Counted from the first letter of the stretch, positions 1 through 13,800 are shown. The stretch is 64,000 bases of DNA from Girardinichthys multiradiatus (GCF_021462225.1 NC_061804.1:9103740-9167739), one strand, 5' to 3'. Notes: generated by a model from the sequence alone, not told the origin. Numbers and translations are program-made.

Positions 1-278
1 CTGTGGCTTCAGGGTGAATTATTCAAACACATTCAAAACCACTCAAATCAAAGGATGTGCTTTAAATGTATATCAAAATGAAATGAAATTATTTTTTTAT
101 TTTAAAGAAATTCTGTTTTTTTCCTTAAGAAAGTGGAAAATGGAAAATAAAATCATTCTCCATACTTATTATTTATTCTCTACTTATTCAGAACTGGAAA
201 ATTGTAAAAGCAAATTAAATACTTTTCTAGACTGTGTAGGAAACAAAAAATAGGTAACTAAAAATGCCATTTTATATA

Positions 279-1502
279 CAGGGATTGGACAATGAAACTG
301 AAACACCTGGTTTTAGACCACAATAATTTATTAGTATGGTGTAGGGCCTCCTTTTGCGGCCAATACAGCGTCAATTTGTCTTGGGAATGACATATACAAG
401 TCCTGCTCAGTGGTCAGAGGGATTTTAAGCCATTCTTCTTGCAGGATAGTGGCCAGGTCACTACGTGATACTGGTGGAGGAAAACGTTTCCTGACTCGCT
501 CCTCCAAAACACCCCAAAGTGGCTCAATAATATTTAGATCTGGTGACTGTGCAGGCCATGGGAGATGTTCAACTTCACTTTCATGTTCATCAAACCAATC
601 TTTCACCAGTCTTGCTGTGTGTATTGGTGCATTGTCATCCTGATACACGGCACCGCCTTCAGGATACAATGTTTGGCAGTGACACGCCCATCTAGCACAA
701 GTATTGGGCCAAGGGAATGCCATGATATGGCAGCCCAAACCATCACTGATCCACCCCCATGCTTCACTCTGGGCATGCAACAGTCTGGGTGGTACGCTTC
801 TTTGGGGCTTCTCCACACCGTAACTCTCCCAGATGTGGGGAAAACAGTAAAGGTTGACTCATCAGAGAACAATACATGTTTCACATTGTCCACAGCCCAA
901 GATTTGCGCTCCTTGCAACATTGAAACCAACGTTTGGCATTGGCATGAGTGACTAAAGGTTTGGCTATAGCAGCCCAGCCGTGTATATTGACCCTGTGGA
1001 GCTCCAGACGGACAGTTCTGGTGGAAACAGGAGAGTTGAGGTGCACCTTTAATTCTGCCGTGATTTGGGCAGCCGTGGTTTTATGTTTTTTGGATACAAT
1101 CCAGGTTAGCACCCGAACATCCCTTTCACACAGCTTCCTCTTGCGTCCACAGTTAATCCTGTTGGATGTGGTTCGTCCTTCTTGGTGGTATGCTGACATT
1201 ACCCTGGATACCGTGGCTCTTGATACATCACAAAGACTTGCTGTCTTGGTCACAGATGCGCCAGCAAGACGTGCACCAACAATTTGTCCTCTTTTGAACT
1301 CTGGTATGTCACCCATAATGTTGTGTGCATTTCAATATTTTGAGCAAAACTGTGCTCTTACCCTGCTAATTGAACCTTCACACTCTGCTCTTACTGGTGC
1401 AATGTGCAATCAATGAAGACTGGCTACCAGGCTGGTCCAATTTAGCCATGAAACCTCCCACACTAAAATGACAGGTGTTTCAGTTTCATTGTCCAACCCC
1501 TG
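279..1502 (-). mobile_element. Tc1/mariner-like DNA transposon, DD36E type, internally deleted transposase
   Basis: A 1224-bp element bounded by 31-bp terminal inverted repeats that differ at one base (left starts CAGGGATTGGACAATG, right end reads CAGGGGTTGGACAATG on the other strand). TA dinucleotides at 277-278 and 1503-1504 are the target duplication. The minus strand encodes a helix-turn-helix N-terminus (start MGDIPEFKRGQIVG at 1316), a first catalytic Asp in LFSDES, a second Asp in YQDDNAP and a Glu in IIEPLW. There are 36 residues between the last two, against 34 in the other Tc1 copies here. The reading frame breaks near 650-670 and resumes in another frame to 331, so the copy is non-autonomous. 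It lies downstream of the last arhgef12 exon seen, on the same strand. Confidence 0.92.
331..1316 (-). pseudogene. Frameshifted DD36E transposase
   Basis: Two overlapping minus-strand frames make up one broken transposase. The first (1316 down to about 660) carries the DNA-binding part and the first catalytic Asp; the second (about 665 down to 331) starts near QTLYPEGG and carries the second Asp, the Glu and the usual C-terminus ending KGGPTPY. Around the break the text runs GTVTAKHC-like into TLYPEGG, with about a dozen residues apparently missing compared with related elements. I infer a short deletion between two CAAACATT-type repeats, based on memory of the family, so its exact extent is uncertain. 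The product would lack a joined catalytic core. Confidence 0.85.
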
Positions 1503-1641
1503 TATGTTCTATGTGTTTGGAGCTTACCAATCAGGGTTCATAAATATATTAAAATCAGCTGTAAATATAAGTTATTGACACTCCCTGGATTCCTGTTAAT
1601 GAAAATGGTGTTTTACAAGACACTCTGGCTGTGTTCGCTAC

Positions 1642-1823
1642 CTTCAGGTACTGCAGGTCGGCCTGCAGGAGGCGCAGGTGGGTCATCAGCTGCCTGCTCA
1701 GGTCGGGGCCGTCGCCCTCCGCCTGTGAGGAGGAAGACAGTAGTTTCCTCATGTCGATCCCGACATCGTCATCAGCACTGCTCTCCCCAGAGCACGCTTC
1801 AAAGTTCAGATCCACAAAACCAC
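1642..1823 (-). CDS. arhgef12: arhgef12 exon 34 (C-terminal tail)
   Basis: Encodes [19 protein letters not shown] and then [13 protein letters not shown], which resembles the C-terminal helix of LARG (human has IEADLEHLK). The acceptor is CCAG before 1823 and the donor is GTAGCG after 1642. It joins exon 33 in phase (split Ser codon) and ends on a codon boundary. In human LARG about 28 residues follow this point, so a short terminal exon must exist but is not found in 1-1641. Reading through the donor would add 28 unrelated residues before a stop at 1555. Confidence 0.85.
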
Positions 1824-4800
1824 CTGGTTGAAGAGGCAGATCAGAAAGTTTCAGAAATCCAGACTAAAACATCTAAACTTCACTAGAACACTGACTTACT
1901 ATTGAGTTCAGCTGACTCTGACTCCCCTGTGAGGACAGATAAGGGCTGCAGGTCATCATTCTCTGAACTTTCAGGGGGTTGGCTCTCATTACATGCAGAA
2001 GGCGGCCCCTCAGGGGTCCCAGGCTGACTCTCAGGGGCCCCACTGAGCTTATTCTCCTCTACCTCCTCCTCTCCTTCTCTGGTCATGATGTGGGAGTAAA
2101 GAGCCTCCTTCAGCACTGCCACTGCAACAGAAGACGTTACCAATCAACAAGCTTTTCTAACAGTTAGAAGCAGAAGCAGAGTTTAAATTATGTGTGATAC
2201 TCGATACAAAGATCTGTCAGCCTACATGTCCGGAGAGCCTCTTCAGCTTTGGAGGAGGGAAAGGTTAACTCCATGTCCTCGACTGCAACAGCGATGCCCT
2301 GACGAGATCCTTCCTGCAGAAGTCTTTCTGCCAGCTGTCCGTCCAGGAAGGCCTCCAGTTCTGCTTCGTCCACCTCCTCTACCTCCTCTTCTTCCTCCTG
2401 CCTGACTGCGTCTGCCAGCTCCTCTTCCTCATCTTCTGATTTCAAGGCATCAAAGGGGTTTGTAGGAGCTTGGATATCAGGAGAACATGGGGCATCTTTA
2501 TCTGGGACAGAATAAAACCATTTAGGAAATATGCATAAAATAATAATATACTTAATTACAATATTATCAACAGTAACAATTCATATATTATTATTATCAC
2601 TTAAATTTTGAAACAAATTTAGCTAAAGAATCAGATTTACACATTGGAAACTGTGCCTTCATGAACTAGATTTGTTTTACAGACAGTCCTTTACATGAAA
2701 GGTTGATATGGCATCTGACCCGGTTGCCTCCTGGGCGCCTCCCTTTGAAGGTTTTCTGGGCCCATTCTCTGTGGCAGGAGACCCTGGAGCAGACCCACGT
2801 TTTGCATCTGGCCGGGGAACCTCCCAGAATGAGCTGGATGTGAACTCACCAAAATGCACACATTCATATGGCGATGTGCAGATCGGTAGGCAACCTCGGT
2901 TTAAGTGCCTTCACCACGGGTACATTGACATATGATGAGGAGAGGAAGCTGGAATAGAACCTACAACTTTCTAAAGGCAGGACGACTATTCTTCCCAGTG
3001 AGACACAGCTGAAGTTTCACAGGAGTTGCTAAACTTCTAGTATCACTGGAAAACGACGCGTCCAGGAGGTCAGAGAAGAATGGCCTCTATGAGAGAGTTC
3101 CACGGCCAAAACCACTGCTGACCCAAAAGAACATGACAGCTCATCTCACATTTACCTAAAAAGCATCCTGATGATCCCAAAGACTTTTGGAAAAATATTC
3201 TGTGGACTAATGAGACAAAAGTGTAGCTTTTTAGAAGGTGTGTGTCCAGTTAAAACTAACTGGTGTAAAACTAACAGCATTTCAGACAAAGTATATTATA
3301 CCAACAGTAGACCATGGTGGTGGTAGCATGGTGGTGGTGGTCTGCTTTGCTGCTTCAAGACTTGGATGACTTGGCTTAAAAATCTAAAATGAAGATTTTA
3401 GAATAGCCTAGTTAAAGTCTGAACTTCAATCCGTTTAAGATGCTGTGCCATGACCCTAAACAAAAACTCTCCAGTGTGGCTGAATTAACACAATTCTGCC
3501 AAGACGAGTGGGCCGAATTCCCTCCACAAGACTTATTGCCAGTTATTACTTTACAATTATGGTAATTGTAAGGTGGTCCTGCCATGACCAGACAGGAACT
3601 CTTAGGGTACTGACATTTCTGTTTTGGAGCACTGATAAAGGGGTAATTATGGGGAGACAAGTTTAAAAACTACAGGACGAGAGTAACTTAATAACTTTTT
3701 TGATAATATTTGAGTATTAAAATGCTAACATGCTAACCTAAAAATGGCTATATCTATGGGGACACGCATGTTGTAATGACACAATAGTAACGAGGTAACA
3801 AGACAATATTTTTAAAAGCTTTAAGCATGCAGTTTACATTCATTGTTGCATTAAAGACCTAATGTCATGATCCTTGGGCGTTAGGTTTTGGTTTTCAGTT
3901 GTATTCTCACCATTTCCTTGTTGTTGTTATATTCTATATGGCCTTGCCATACTACTTCATTTCTTTAGGCTTGGTTTCTTTCTTATTTCTTGTGTTTGTT
4001 TCCTCTGTATTCTAGTTTATTCCCCTTAGGTTTGTATTTGTCTTCTCCCCTTGGTTTAGTGTTTCCTTGGGTCTTCAGTTCAGCTTTTTCTGTGTTAATT
4101 AGTCTCCCCCCCTCGGTTTCCTTGCTTATCTTCTACCTCAGCTGCTCTACATTATCCCCTGGTATCCAGTGTCCCTTAGTATATAAGCTCTCTGTTTCTC
4201 ATTGTTCTCCGCTGGACTTTCCCATTAGAAAACTTGTTACTACCCGTCCGTCAACCTGGTGCTCAGTTGTCCTTCGTCGTTGTGCTCCATATCCTATTCT
4301 TGTGATTTAGCTATAAAGTTTCCATTTTATTATTTCATAAACTGTCACTATGCTCATGCCACATTCCTGTCTGCACTTGGGTCCTGCTCCAAGCTCACAC
4401 ACCATGACACCTAATTTCTAGATGCTGTATTACAGAGCTGTTACAGAAATTATATATTTATTAACGCAGATTCCCATTGATGGTACGTTTTCATCTAAAA
4501 ACAAGAACTTTTAAAGCCATGGCTTCAGAAACTGAACATTCTTTCCTTGCATCAACAGATACCTGATGAAAGGATGCTCTCACTCAGGGTCCCGATGGGC
4601 TCACAGCTCTGTTTGGGGATCTCTTGATTCATGATCTCAACAGCAACCCGTTCGGCTCTGAAACACATAAACACGCTGTGAACAGGGACTCAAATGAACA
4701 TCATCCTGGAGGGTTGTGGCAAGTTCAGTGGACTCACTCCGACTGAGCTGCGGGCCTGTCGCTGTGGTGAGATTTGGCCTTCATAGCGTCGGCACATTGC

Positions 4801-7800
4801 GTGATCAGACACTGCCACCTGGATGAAGAGAGGTGACCCACAACCAGGTGAGACGGAAAAACTTTAAACACGAAGCTTTGTTTTGGTGAAGAAACTCACG
4901 TTCTCCTGTCAGACACCGTCTGAGCCATCAGCTCATACATCTGAACCCCGTTCTCTGACATGGACAGGACGAAGAAGGCCTTGTTCTCTGAAGAGGACAG
5001 CTAGTTAATGAGTTTATCTTTTTATTAAACAGTAAACTAAGCTACCTGTGATTGTTTGGGCAAGTGCACATATGAATTATGTTTTTGATGACAAAAGGTA
5101 CGTTTTGACAATGTTAGCCTGAACATTTTTCCTATAGCTTATTTGGTTCCTGAAACAGAGCAAGGCAACTCCTCCTACTGAAAGGGTGTCAGCACAAAAG
5201 TAAAAGCCATGATTTTTAACAAACAACTAATAACTCAGGTTTCTGACACATCAGCTGCATTTATAACACAGAGTCAGTACAAACTCTGTCCGCCAGGTGG
5301 CGCTGCAGACTCCTCTATACCATAAATTCCCACAGCTTTGGTTCAGAGTCACAAGGCATTGCAAAAATCCAAGTTGGAGGTATTTGGAGGTTACTGGTCT
5401 TACCAGTGGCTACAGGGCGAACCAGGACGGTGCTGAGTTTGATGACAGGGCTGAACATTTGCTTGGCGTCTGGAACGCTGGTCAAGTTCTTGCCATGAAA
5501 CTTAAGAACCAGACGCTCATCCTGTTTCTGAAGCAAAACCATGATGTCCTCCAAGAGAAGCGTGTAGAGCTCTGAAAAGACGTCATTAAACCTAATTTGC
5601 ATTTCTACAATCTTGTACATGTTCTTTCTTGCTTGACCGATATTTTTATACTTAGTCACATCCATTTTCAACTCATGAAAAACCAACTAAAGCTTAAACT
5701 GTATGTTTGTTGACGTTTTTCCATAATAGGATGTGCATATTTACCAACGGTCTTGTCTTTATTGACTTTCCAGGAGAGGGGACCTTCATGTACCATCTCC
5801 CTCTTGGTCAGATCCAGATTCTGCAAAACAGCCAAAGAATGTTCATAGTAAATACTTTGACAATTAATTGATATACGTAAAACAATACATGTCACGGTGC
5901 TTCACAAAGTGACCTTTAGTTCTTATATGATGGACGCAATAGATGGGCGGTTTATCATTCAGCATTTATTTTTTGTATTTGTAATTTTTTTACTTTGACT
6001 TTGGTCAATTGATCAGCACCTGCAACCTTTTACCTTGAAACATTAAGCTAATTGAACAATTAGGATGATGACAAAGAATGTGTAATTATTGGGGAAGATA
6101 CGCCCATTATAGATAGTTTCCTTTTCTTTCTGCCAAGATTTCCTTTGGCACTAGTGGCCTCCGTTGACAGCATCGAAAACAGGCGGAGAGAAAAGGGGGA
6201 AAAAACACGTAGCAAAAGCCCCAAGGCCAGGAATTGAACCAAGGACCTCAGTCTCTGCACATAGGGTGCCTGCTCCACCGCTACACCACGCAACACCCCC
6301 AGTTGTTCATTTTGAATAAGAGGAGCATGTTTCAACTGTCAGCCATCTTTGTTGACAGAAAATAAACCCCGAAGGCAACATGTACAGGGAGACTAGAAAA
6401 GGGCTCAAGACAAAATCTTATGGAACGCCACAAGTGAGTGAGACTACAAATGTACAACAGCCCTGATAATAAGACTAACAGTTTTGTGGCTAAAAATCCA
6501 GACTTTGTTTTAATTCAGTAAAGGTTTCTTACCCTCAGCTCCAGGATCACAGGATTTTCATTTTGTTTCAGAGACGAGACGTCTAGTCTTCGCTGATACT
6601 CCAATAGTCTCTGTTGAGACAAAACAGAAGTCATCAAACGTCTAATTAACAATTTTGATTTGGTAACGGTTACTCTTAGGTCACTGTATTTACACTTGCA
6701 GATAGAATCTGTTTTGCCGCATTGTAGAACCATTTTTGTCTAATTACAAAACAAATGTAGCATAGGCAATGAAAATATAAATTATATTATCTACAGAAAT
6801 ACACTAAAACTGGGACAGAAAATTCTTTGGGCTACCCCAGTCAGATATTCAACAACAAAACAGGAAATAGAAAAGCACCAACAGTATGACTAGGAATGAA
6901 GATTCATGGTGATCAGAGCAAATGTACTGTTTTTATACAGCTGTGTTCGGTACTGTGGGACAACAAACAGCTGTCTGAACGCCTGTTTACAAAAGGACCA
7001 CAGTTACTGGATGGGATGGTCGGAATGACTAAAGAAAAAGACACGTCACTTCAGATATAGATAAAACATAGATCATTTGTGAATAAATTTCATTAATATT
7101 CTCGTGTTCACCTGTTTGTTTTCAGCCTCCTTCACAGCCTGGTTGACATGGTTTAGGATCTTTTTGCAGCACTCCTCAGCTTTCTTCACCTTTTCTCTCT
7201 CCTCACCATCCTCTGTAAAAAGCATCAAAATTACCAACAACTTGAGAAAGAAACAATCAAAAAGTGAAGTTCCCCTTTCAAAAATATATGTAATCATATT
7301 CATACCAGTGTACTTGGCAATATTGTCCAGTAGGAGTGGGTACTTTGTCACTCTTTGCATTTCTACAGGAATGATGTCTTTCAGCTGCAGCCTGCGGCAC
7401 AAGCGGTTGCTCTCAGCTTCCTGAAAATCAAACGTTGATAAAATATCTGAAGTGACTTTAGTTTCTTCCTTTACAAAACAAATATATTTTGTTTATTTAT
7501 GTCAGACCCAACATCCATTTCATCAGAAATAAAGCTAGCATCCATGAAAACGACTGACGGTTTTGTGCTGACCTGCATGAACAGATTGAACCTCTGGTCT
7601 TTTTTCTGCTTGGTCTTGATGAGCTCCAACGCAGATGGCTGGTTGCTGCAGAAGGTTCCCACAGCTCTTTTAATCTTCTCCTCTTCCTCCTCGCTGAACT
7701 GAAATACAGATTTACATTCAAATCATTTAATGTGGCTGCATTTCATGGCACAACATGCCATATTTTTTTTATGGTAATCTCTAATGTTTCTGCTTAAACT

Positions 7801-10800
7801 TATGAAAAGGCATAAAGAGGGAGAAAGAAATGTGTCTATAGAGTTTACAACAAAAGGAAAAATCCACATTATACACCCTATAATATAACCACTTGAAAAC
7901 GGTCAAAACTGATGTCTAGAAATGTTCAAATAGGTCTGTGTCCATATTTAAGAACAAAACAAATTTAAATCACTTTGGAGTTGTTTTGATATTAAGACTG
8001 TCCCGGCTGTACCTGAATACAACATGACAGCTGTTGGGTAAATCCCATCTCAACAGATATTCCTCTGACTTACATTTTATACGACGTACAGAGTTTGGGC
8101 TGATTGGATGCTACAGGTAGATATTTGGACTTCAGCTGATTTATCTCCAGAACCAGTGATGTTTACATTCAGCTTGATGTTGTTTCGGGTGTCACTTTTT
8201 AAAGATGCCCTACAAAATGTTGCTTTGCACAATTAGTTCTGCACATAAACACTCAGCATGTGTTCAGGTACAAAACTGAACCCAATGGGCTCCATCGCAT
8301 ATTTTTGTACAAGAATCTGTACAATTTAGTTGCTAAACCAAAAAAACTGCTTAAAAAAATACATAGGACATCATAGTAACTGGTAGTGTCTGAGATCTCT
8401 GCTCATTTTACATAAAAAGTTTACTTTAACATTGATGAAGACCAGTCTTACCCACGCCAAGAGATCATCTCCAATCTGACCGATCACAGAGGTCTCACTC
8501 CTCTTCCTGATGGTTGTCATTTGCTCTGTTATGGAAACTGTAAAACACAGTGAGAGGAGACCTCATGGTTACTGGTGGATGCACAATATGCTGTCAACTT
8601 TGGTTACAACAGCTGGAATAAATGTGAATGATATTTCAAAAATCTAACACAGGCAGATCAAGACATTTTATTTATATGTTATAATCAAATATGTCTAATT
8701 GTCAAAATAGATTCCTTAGGATGAGTCTTGAATCTATCCAAAAACAATCATGAAGGTATAAACGCTTTAACTCTTTAATTAATCACGCAGGCCTAAGTGC
8801 ACACTTTATAAAAAAATAACATAATATTGATCTTCTGACTTGGCATTAGAGCACACAAACGTCAGCTCTTCCTGATCAAATCAGACAGCAAGGAATTTAA
8901 AACAATCTGATATTTTACGCTGGAGAAGATTCTCAGTCAACCAGGACATGACAATCCTAAGTGCTTAAGGAGAAGTCAACTGGATGTCTCGTGGTTCTTG
9001 AAGATTTTCGCCTCTCATCTTAAGGTTCCTTCAGTTCTGAACATGGTTGGAAGTAACAAGTTTAGAATTTGTAATCAGAACAATCACACTAATAGGGCCG
9101 TTAAAGTCACTTATGGGGCAATTAGGACAAACCCTCTATGCAGCTCAATGTTTGGGTCATTGTTGACTGACAATCCAAACATGTCCCTAACGATGCCATC
9201 TGACTTGTTTTGTTCACAGGTGCAAGGTGTGAATTGCTGAAATCTCTACATGGAGAACTTGAAAAGAAGAACACCGAACTCCAACAAAGGAACAACACCT
9301 AGCCACTGGTTTGAATATGTGAATGACTCCAAGGCTAGGTCATAATCCAAGCCAAAGGAGCCTTTACTAAACACATCAACATCAACATTCTACATTTTTT
9401 TGGACCTTCGGGTGCACATTGGATGGAAGCCTCACCACTGAAGCCTACAGAAAACCCACACACATTGACCAGTACCTACTTTTTGAATCCCGCCACTGGA
9501 ACATAAATTGTTAGTCATCAGAACTCTGGAGCATCGAGTCAAACAGGTCTCCACACTGACAAAAGTGAAAGACAAGCAACCTTAGTACAGCTAGAAAGCA
9601 ACTTAAACCCGTGGATACCCAAACTGGGCCTATGTTAAGCATCTAGGATTTCAAGAAAGCTTTTCAACTCAGTCGACTGAAGGAGAAAAGATAAAGACGC
9701 GAAAGATCATTCAGACCGACTGGTTCATCCCAAGGATAAAACACCCAAACCCAAGCTCAGTGGTGTGGTATATGCAGTCCAGTGCAGCGAGATATTCAGA
9801 CCTCTACACTGGAGAAATTAACCAGCAGCTACACAAATGGATAGCCCAACACAGAACAGCAAACTCATTGGGTCAACAATTAGCGGTTCGTTTAAATCTC
9901 AAGAACAAGGGACACTTATTTCAAGACAGCAATGTTCACATGTTGGAAGTGAAAGAAGCCATCTATCTTAAACATAAAAAAAACAATAAACAAAGGAGAT
10001 GGCTTCAGATTTCATCTTTCTAACCCCTACTCTGCAGCCCTGACTCGTCTCCCTCCCCAGGTGGTTTTTCAGCAATTCACACCCTGGGACATGAGACCAG
10101 AACAACTCCGATGGCATCGTTAAGGGAGGTGTTTGGATTGTTCAGCAAATTGTGCAAAAACGAAGAAACCTTTTGGATGAGAGACGAAGTCCAGTTGTCT
10201 TCTCGATAAGCACTCGTGATAATGCGTTGAAATCTATTTTTAAACCCTTTTGTTTATGTTGTCCGAGACAGAAATTCTTTTAAAAGCTCCCAAAAATCAG
10301 AAGTCTAACTCAAGGTTAGTACCGTGCATTTGGAACAGAATACGAGCATCTGAACAAACAGTTTATCATAACAGCTTCATGGTCAAAGAAACTGAGTCTG
10401 GACATGGTTAACAACTGCAGGATTGTCTTCTGCAGAACAAAACATAATTTCAGCTCAATATAAGGTCATGATGAACACCATCTTTACAGTCTTTGTCACA
10501 AGAGTGGAGTGTTTGCTGCTCAGCTTCCTGAGCGTCTAATTAAATAAAAGAGGAGAGGAAATTAGAATGGTTAAGTTCAAAACTATTGCACTTTATCCAC
10601 CCTACTTTGAAATAAAGTAAAACCTTTCTATATTGTAAATGACATAATTAGGGCTGCATAATATTGTATTGAAATATAAATTTAAATGTAATAAGTATAA
10701 TAATGTGAAATTAAGTTATCAAGCCCAATATCAAACAAAGCACCTGCTGTTTAGTTTGTTCAGCCACCACAGAAATCAACAAGATTTACATGTTTTTACA

Positions 10801-13800
10801 GGTTTTGAATATTTCTGAGCCAGCAGAGTTGCTGAATTCCTCCCTCTATCACCAGAAAGCTTCTAATGTAATGCAGTGACATTACCATGTAGCTGAATGA
10901 TTTCCTCCAGGTTAATGAAGATGTGCTTTATGTCATCAGGCGGAAGGATGCCGTCTCTGTTCAGTCTCTGGCAGAAGACACAGTGCAGCACCCGCAACAT
11001 GCGCAGGTGAGCACGCTCAGTGTAGAACAGCTCTAAGAGATGGAAACGTGAACTCAGTTAGATTTGGGAATGAACAGGCTGCATTTTGTAGTGCTGGAAA
11101 TTAGGAATGCACTGATATGAAAATCTGGGCCGATATCGATATCCAACATTAATATTGCTGTTATGGCTGATATGGATTTCCCTACCCTTTAACCAAAAAC
11201 AACCACACTGCAAACATTGCTTCTCTGTTTCGGTTAAACACCCACCACTCATGCGCTGCATCACTGTCACATGACCAAACAAATACCACAGGCCAACCCT
11301 CTCCCCCTCCAGAAACACAAACATCGGTTGCTAATATCAGCCCAGTTTTACTTAGGCGAGCAATACAGGTATGTTAAAAAAATCACAAATATCGGTCCAT
11401 ACCGATATTAATGCCGATATATCGTGCATCACTACTAGAAATGCTGTTCCCTCACCATTGATGACCTCTTGCCGTTTGATTTCCTTTGAAGTGAGACTCG
11501 CCAAGACGCCTCGACTGACGAGTCTCTGCCAGTTCAGAGGGTCCTCCTCACTCTCCACCTCTCCTGCCTGGTCGTCCTCGCTTTGGATGTCTGAACTCAC
11601 CGTGGACTGAACTTCCATCCTACTGCCGGTCAGAAAATATTTTAGAAACCTTTTTCAACAAGACAAAATATTTCAAACCCATTTTCTAAGTACAGACTTT
11701 TTTAGTGCTGTTACAGTGCTATGAAGAAGCACTACCCTACATGTAAAATCACTTAAATAGAATCAGTATGACGACATGAAGTAGGCAAAAAGATGTCAGA
11801 TAGCAACACATCATGCCCTTATCTCAGGAAATTCAAGAACATTTTAGAAACAAAATAAATGGCATCTAATAGTCAGAAAAGGCTTACAAAGCCATTTCTA
11901 AGGTTTTGAGACTCCAGCAATGTGAGAGACATTATTCATAAATGGAGAGGAAACAAAAGCAACAACAGAAGAAATGGGGGCAAATACTTTTTCTCAGCAC
12001 TGTAGGCCTAATAATTTAGGGCTTTAGGTTTCACAATTCAAGCAGAGAAATACATTTCAAGTTTGCTTACTTCTTGCTTATTTATTTGTTTACATGACAT
12101 TTAAAGGTTTTCTTAGAGAGGTAATCAAACATCCTCTTTATCTGAAAAGCTTAGATTCAAATACATGTTAGCAGGATCAACAAACTGCTGCATGCCTGAC
12201 CCATTAAGGACTGTCAGTCTCTACTCACCTGAAGGCTTCCTGATCTTCCTCTCGGTGGTCCAGGTTGGAGGGGCCGAAGTCAAACTGAGAGCTGGTTGGA
12301 CTAGAGAGGCCGTCCTGGTGTTCTCCAGACTGCACACCATCATTGAGTCTTGGCTGGATGCAGAATGGAGAGACACCTGTAGAGTAAACGATATTTAAAA
12401 TAAGAAAACATAAAAATATACGGTTCAGATTATGTCTGGAACTGAAACACTGTTTTTTAATTGCTATTATAAGTAGCAGAGTTAAATGACTTCAATAAAA
12501 ACCTGTAGACTTCCCAAACCTGCTGGAAAGCAAAGAACAGGGAAACCTTACTGGAGTCTGTTTCGTGCCCAGTCGAGTCGGAGGAGCTGGGACCCGGGGA
12601 GCTGACAGAAAGAACGGACTGGGTGCTGGTGTCCGATCCCTGGCTGAGCTGGTTCACTCGGCTTCTTCCAGAACTCAAGGCAGGATGGTCGGGTGGTTCT
12701 GGGATGACGAAGGCCGGCTGAGAGAGCTTTGGGGAACGCTGCTTATTCAACTCCACAGCTTTACCCACTGGAACACACAACAAATAACAACACATGCAAA
12801 TCCAGAGCAGAAGTCCTGAATGTGCAGAAATGCAAACATTTTTATGTTTTAACAATTAATTTAAATGAGGCCAATGATGGGATGTCATTTAAAAAGTGTC
12901 AAAACTTAAAAAAATGTATTAACTGTATGTGTCATTCACTGTTAGTAATTTAGAAATTAAAATAAACAGATGATGGAACAACATTTATAGGATATATATT
13001 TGTCTACTTTGTTTTAAAGACTAATAATGTTAAATACTGTAAAATAATCAGACATGCGAATTATTAGTTAATTGGTCAAAATGGAAAAGAAAACCTTAAA
13101 TAAATATAAATAAGGCTCTAATAATTAAATAAATATGTCATGGTGTTATTAAATTTGACCTTCATTGAAAAATCCTTATTAACATCACCTTTAAGCACAC
13201 ACTGACTCATGTAATTTCAGATTATAGATAGACTGCGGGATAAATACGAGCTTCAAGCAAACAAACAGACATAATGATCTCCAGTAGTATGGAGATGGTG
13301 AAAAAAAACCTGAACAGGCACAATTAATGGGGCCAGTAAAGAGACCTCATTTAAAGGGATGGGAAAACTATGGAAGGCTAAAAGGGCCAAAAATCTAATC
13401 TAAAAATCTAAAATACCAAGAAATAATTGGCAATATGTGTCATTACATCATTAGTAAAAATTGTCAATAAATACAAAAATAAATCAATTAATATATAAGA
13501 TTTTCAAAAGGGCTAATTAAATTGGATATATATACAAATATTTCCGAAATTATTATTACATTTCTATTTTGGCTGCAAACGATTACCGAAATAACGTAAT
13601 CCGACATAGATCCTATATAACAACATATTCCATTTGCCGAACCCTGCCTTTCATTCAAAGTATGCTCTTATTCTGAAATGCATTCCAACTAAGGCGCAAT
13701 TCTGCCTCTTTCCTTTTCAGCATTGCAGGTCATGCTCTAAAAAGTCAGCACAAGTAGAGATGGCAGAAAGAGGAGGAGCGTGTAAACATCCCATGCTGGC

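Noticed and set aside
2677..2859. Minus-strand 60-aa frame between arhgef12 exons 31 and 32 as an extra exon
   Set aside because: Exons 31 and 32 join in phase without it and the sequence is a decayed Rex3 piece on the other strand.
9760..10023. 87-aa frame as a host gene
   Set aside because: Matches the GIY-YIG region of Penelope-like elements and is flanked by other pieces of such an element.
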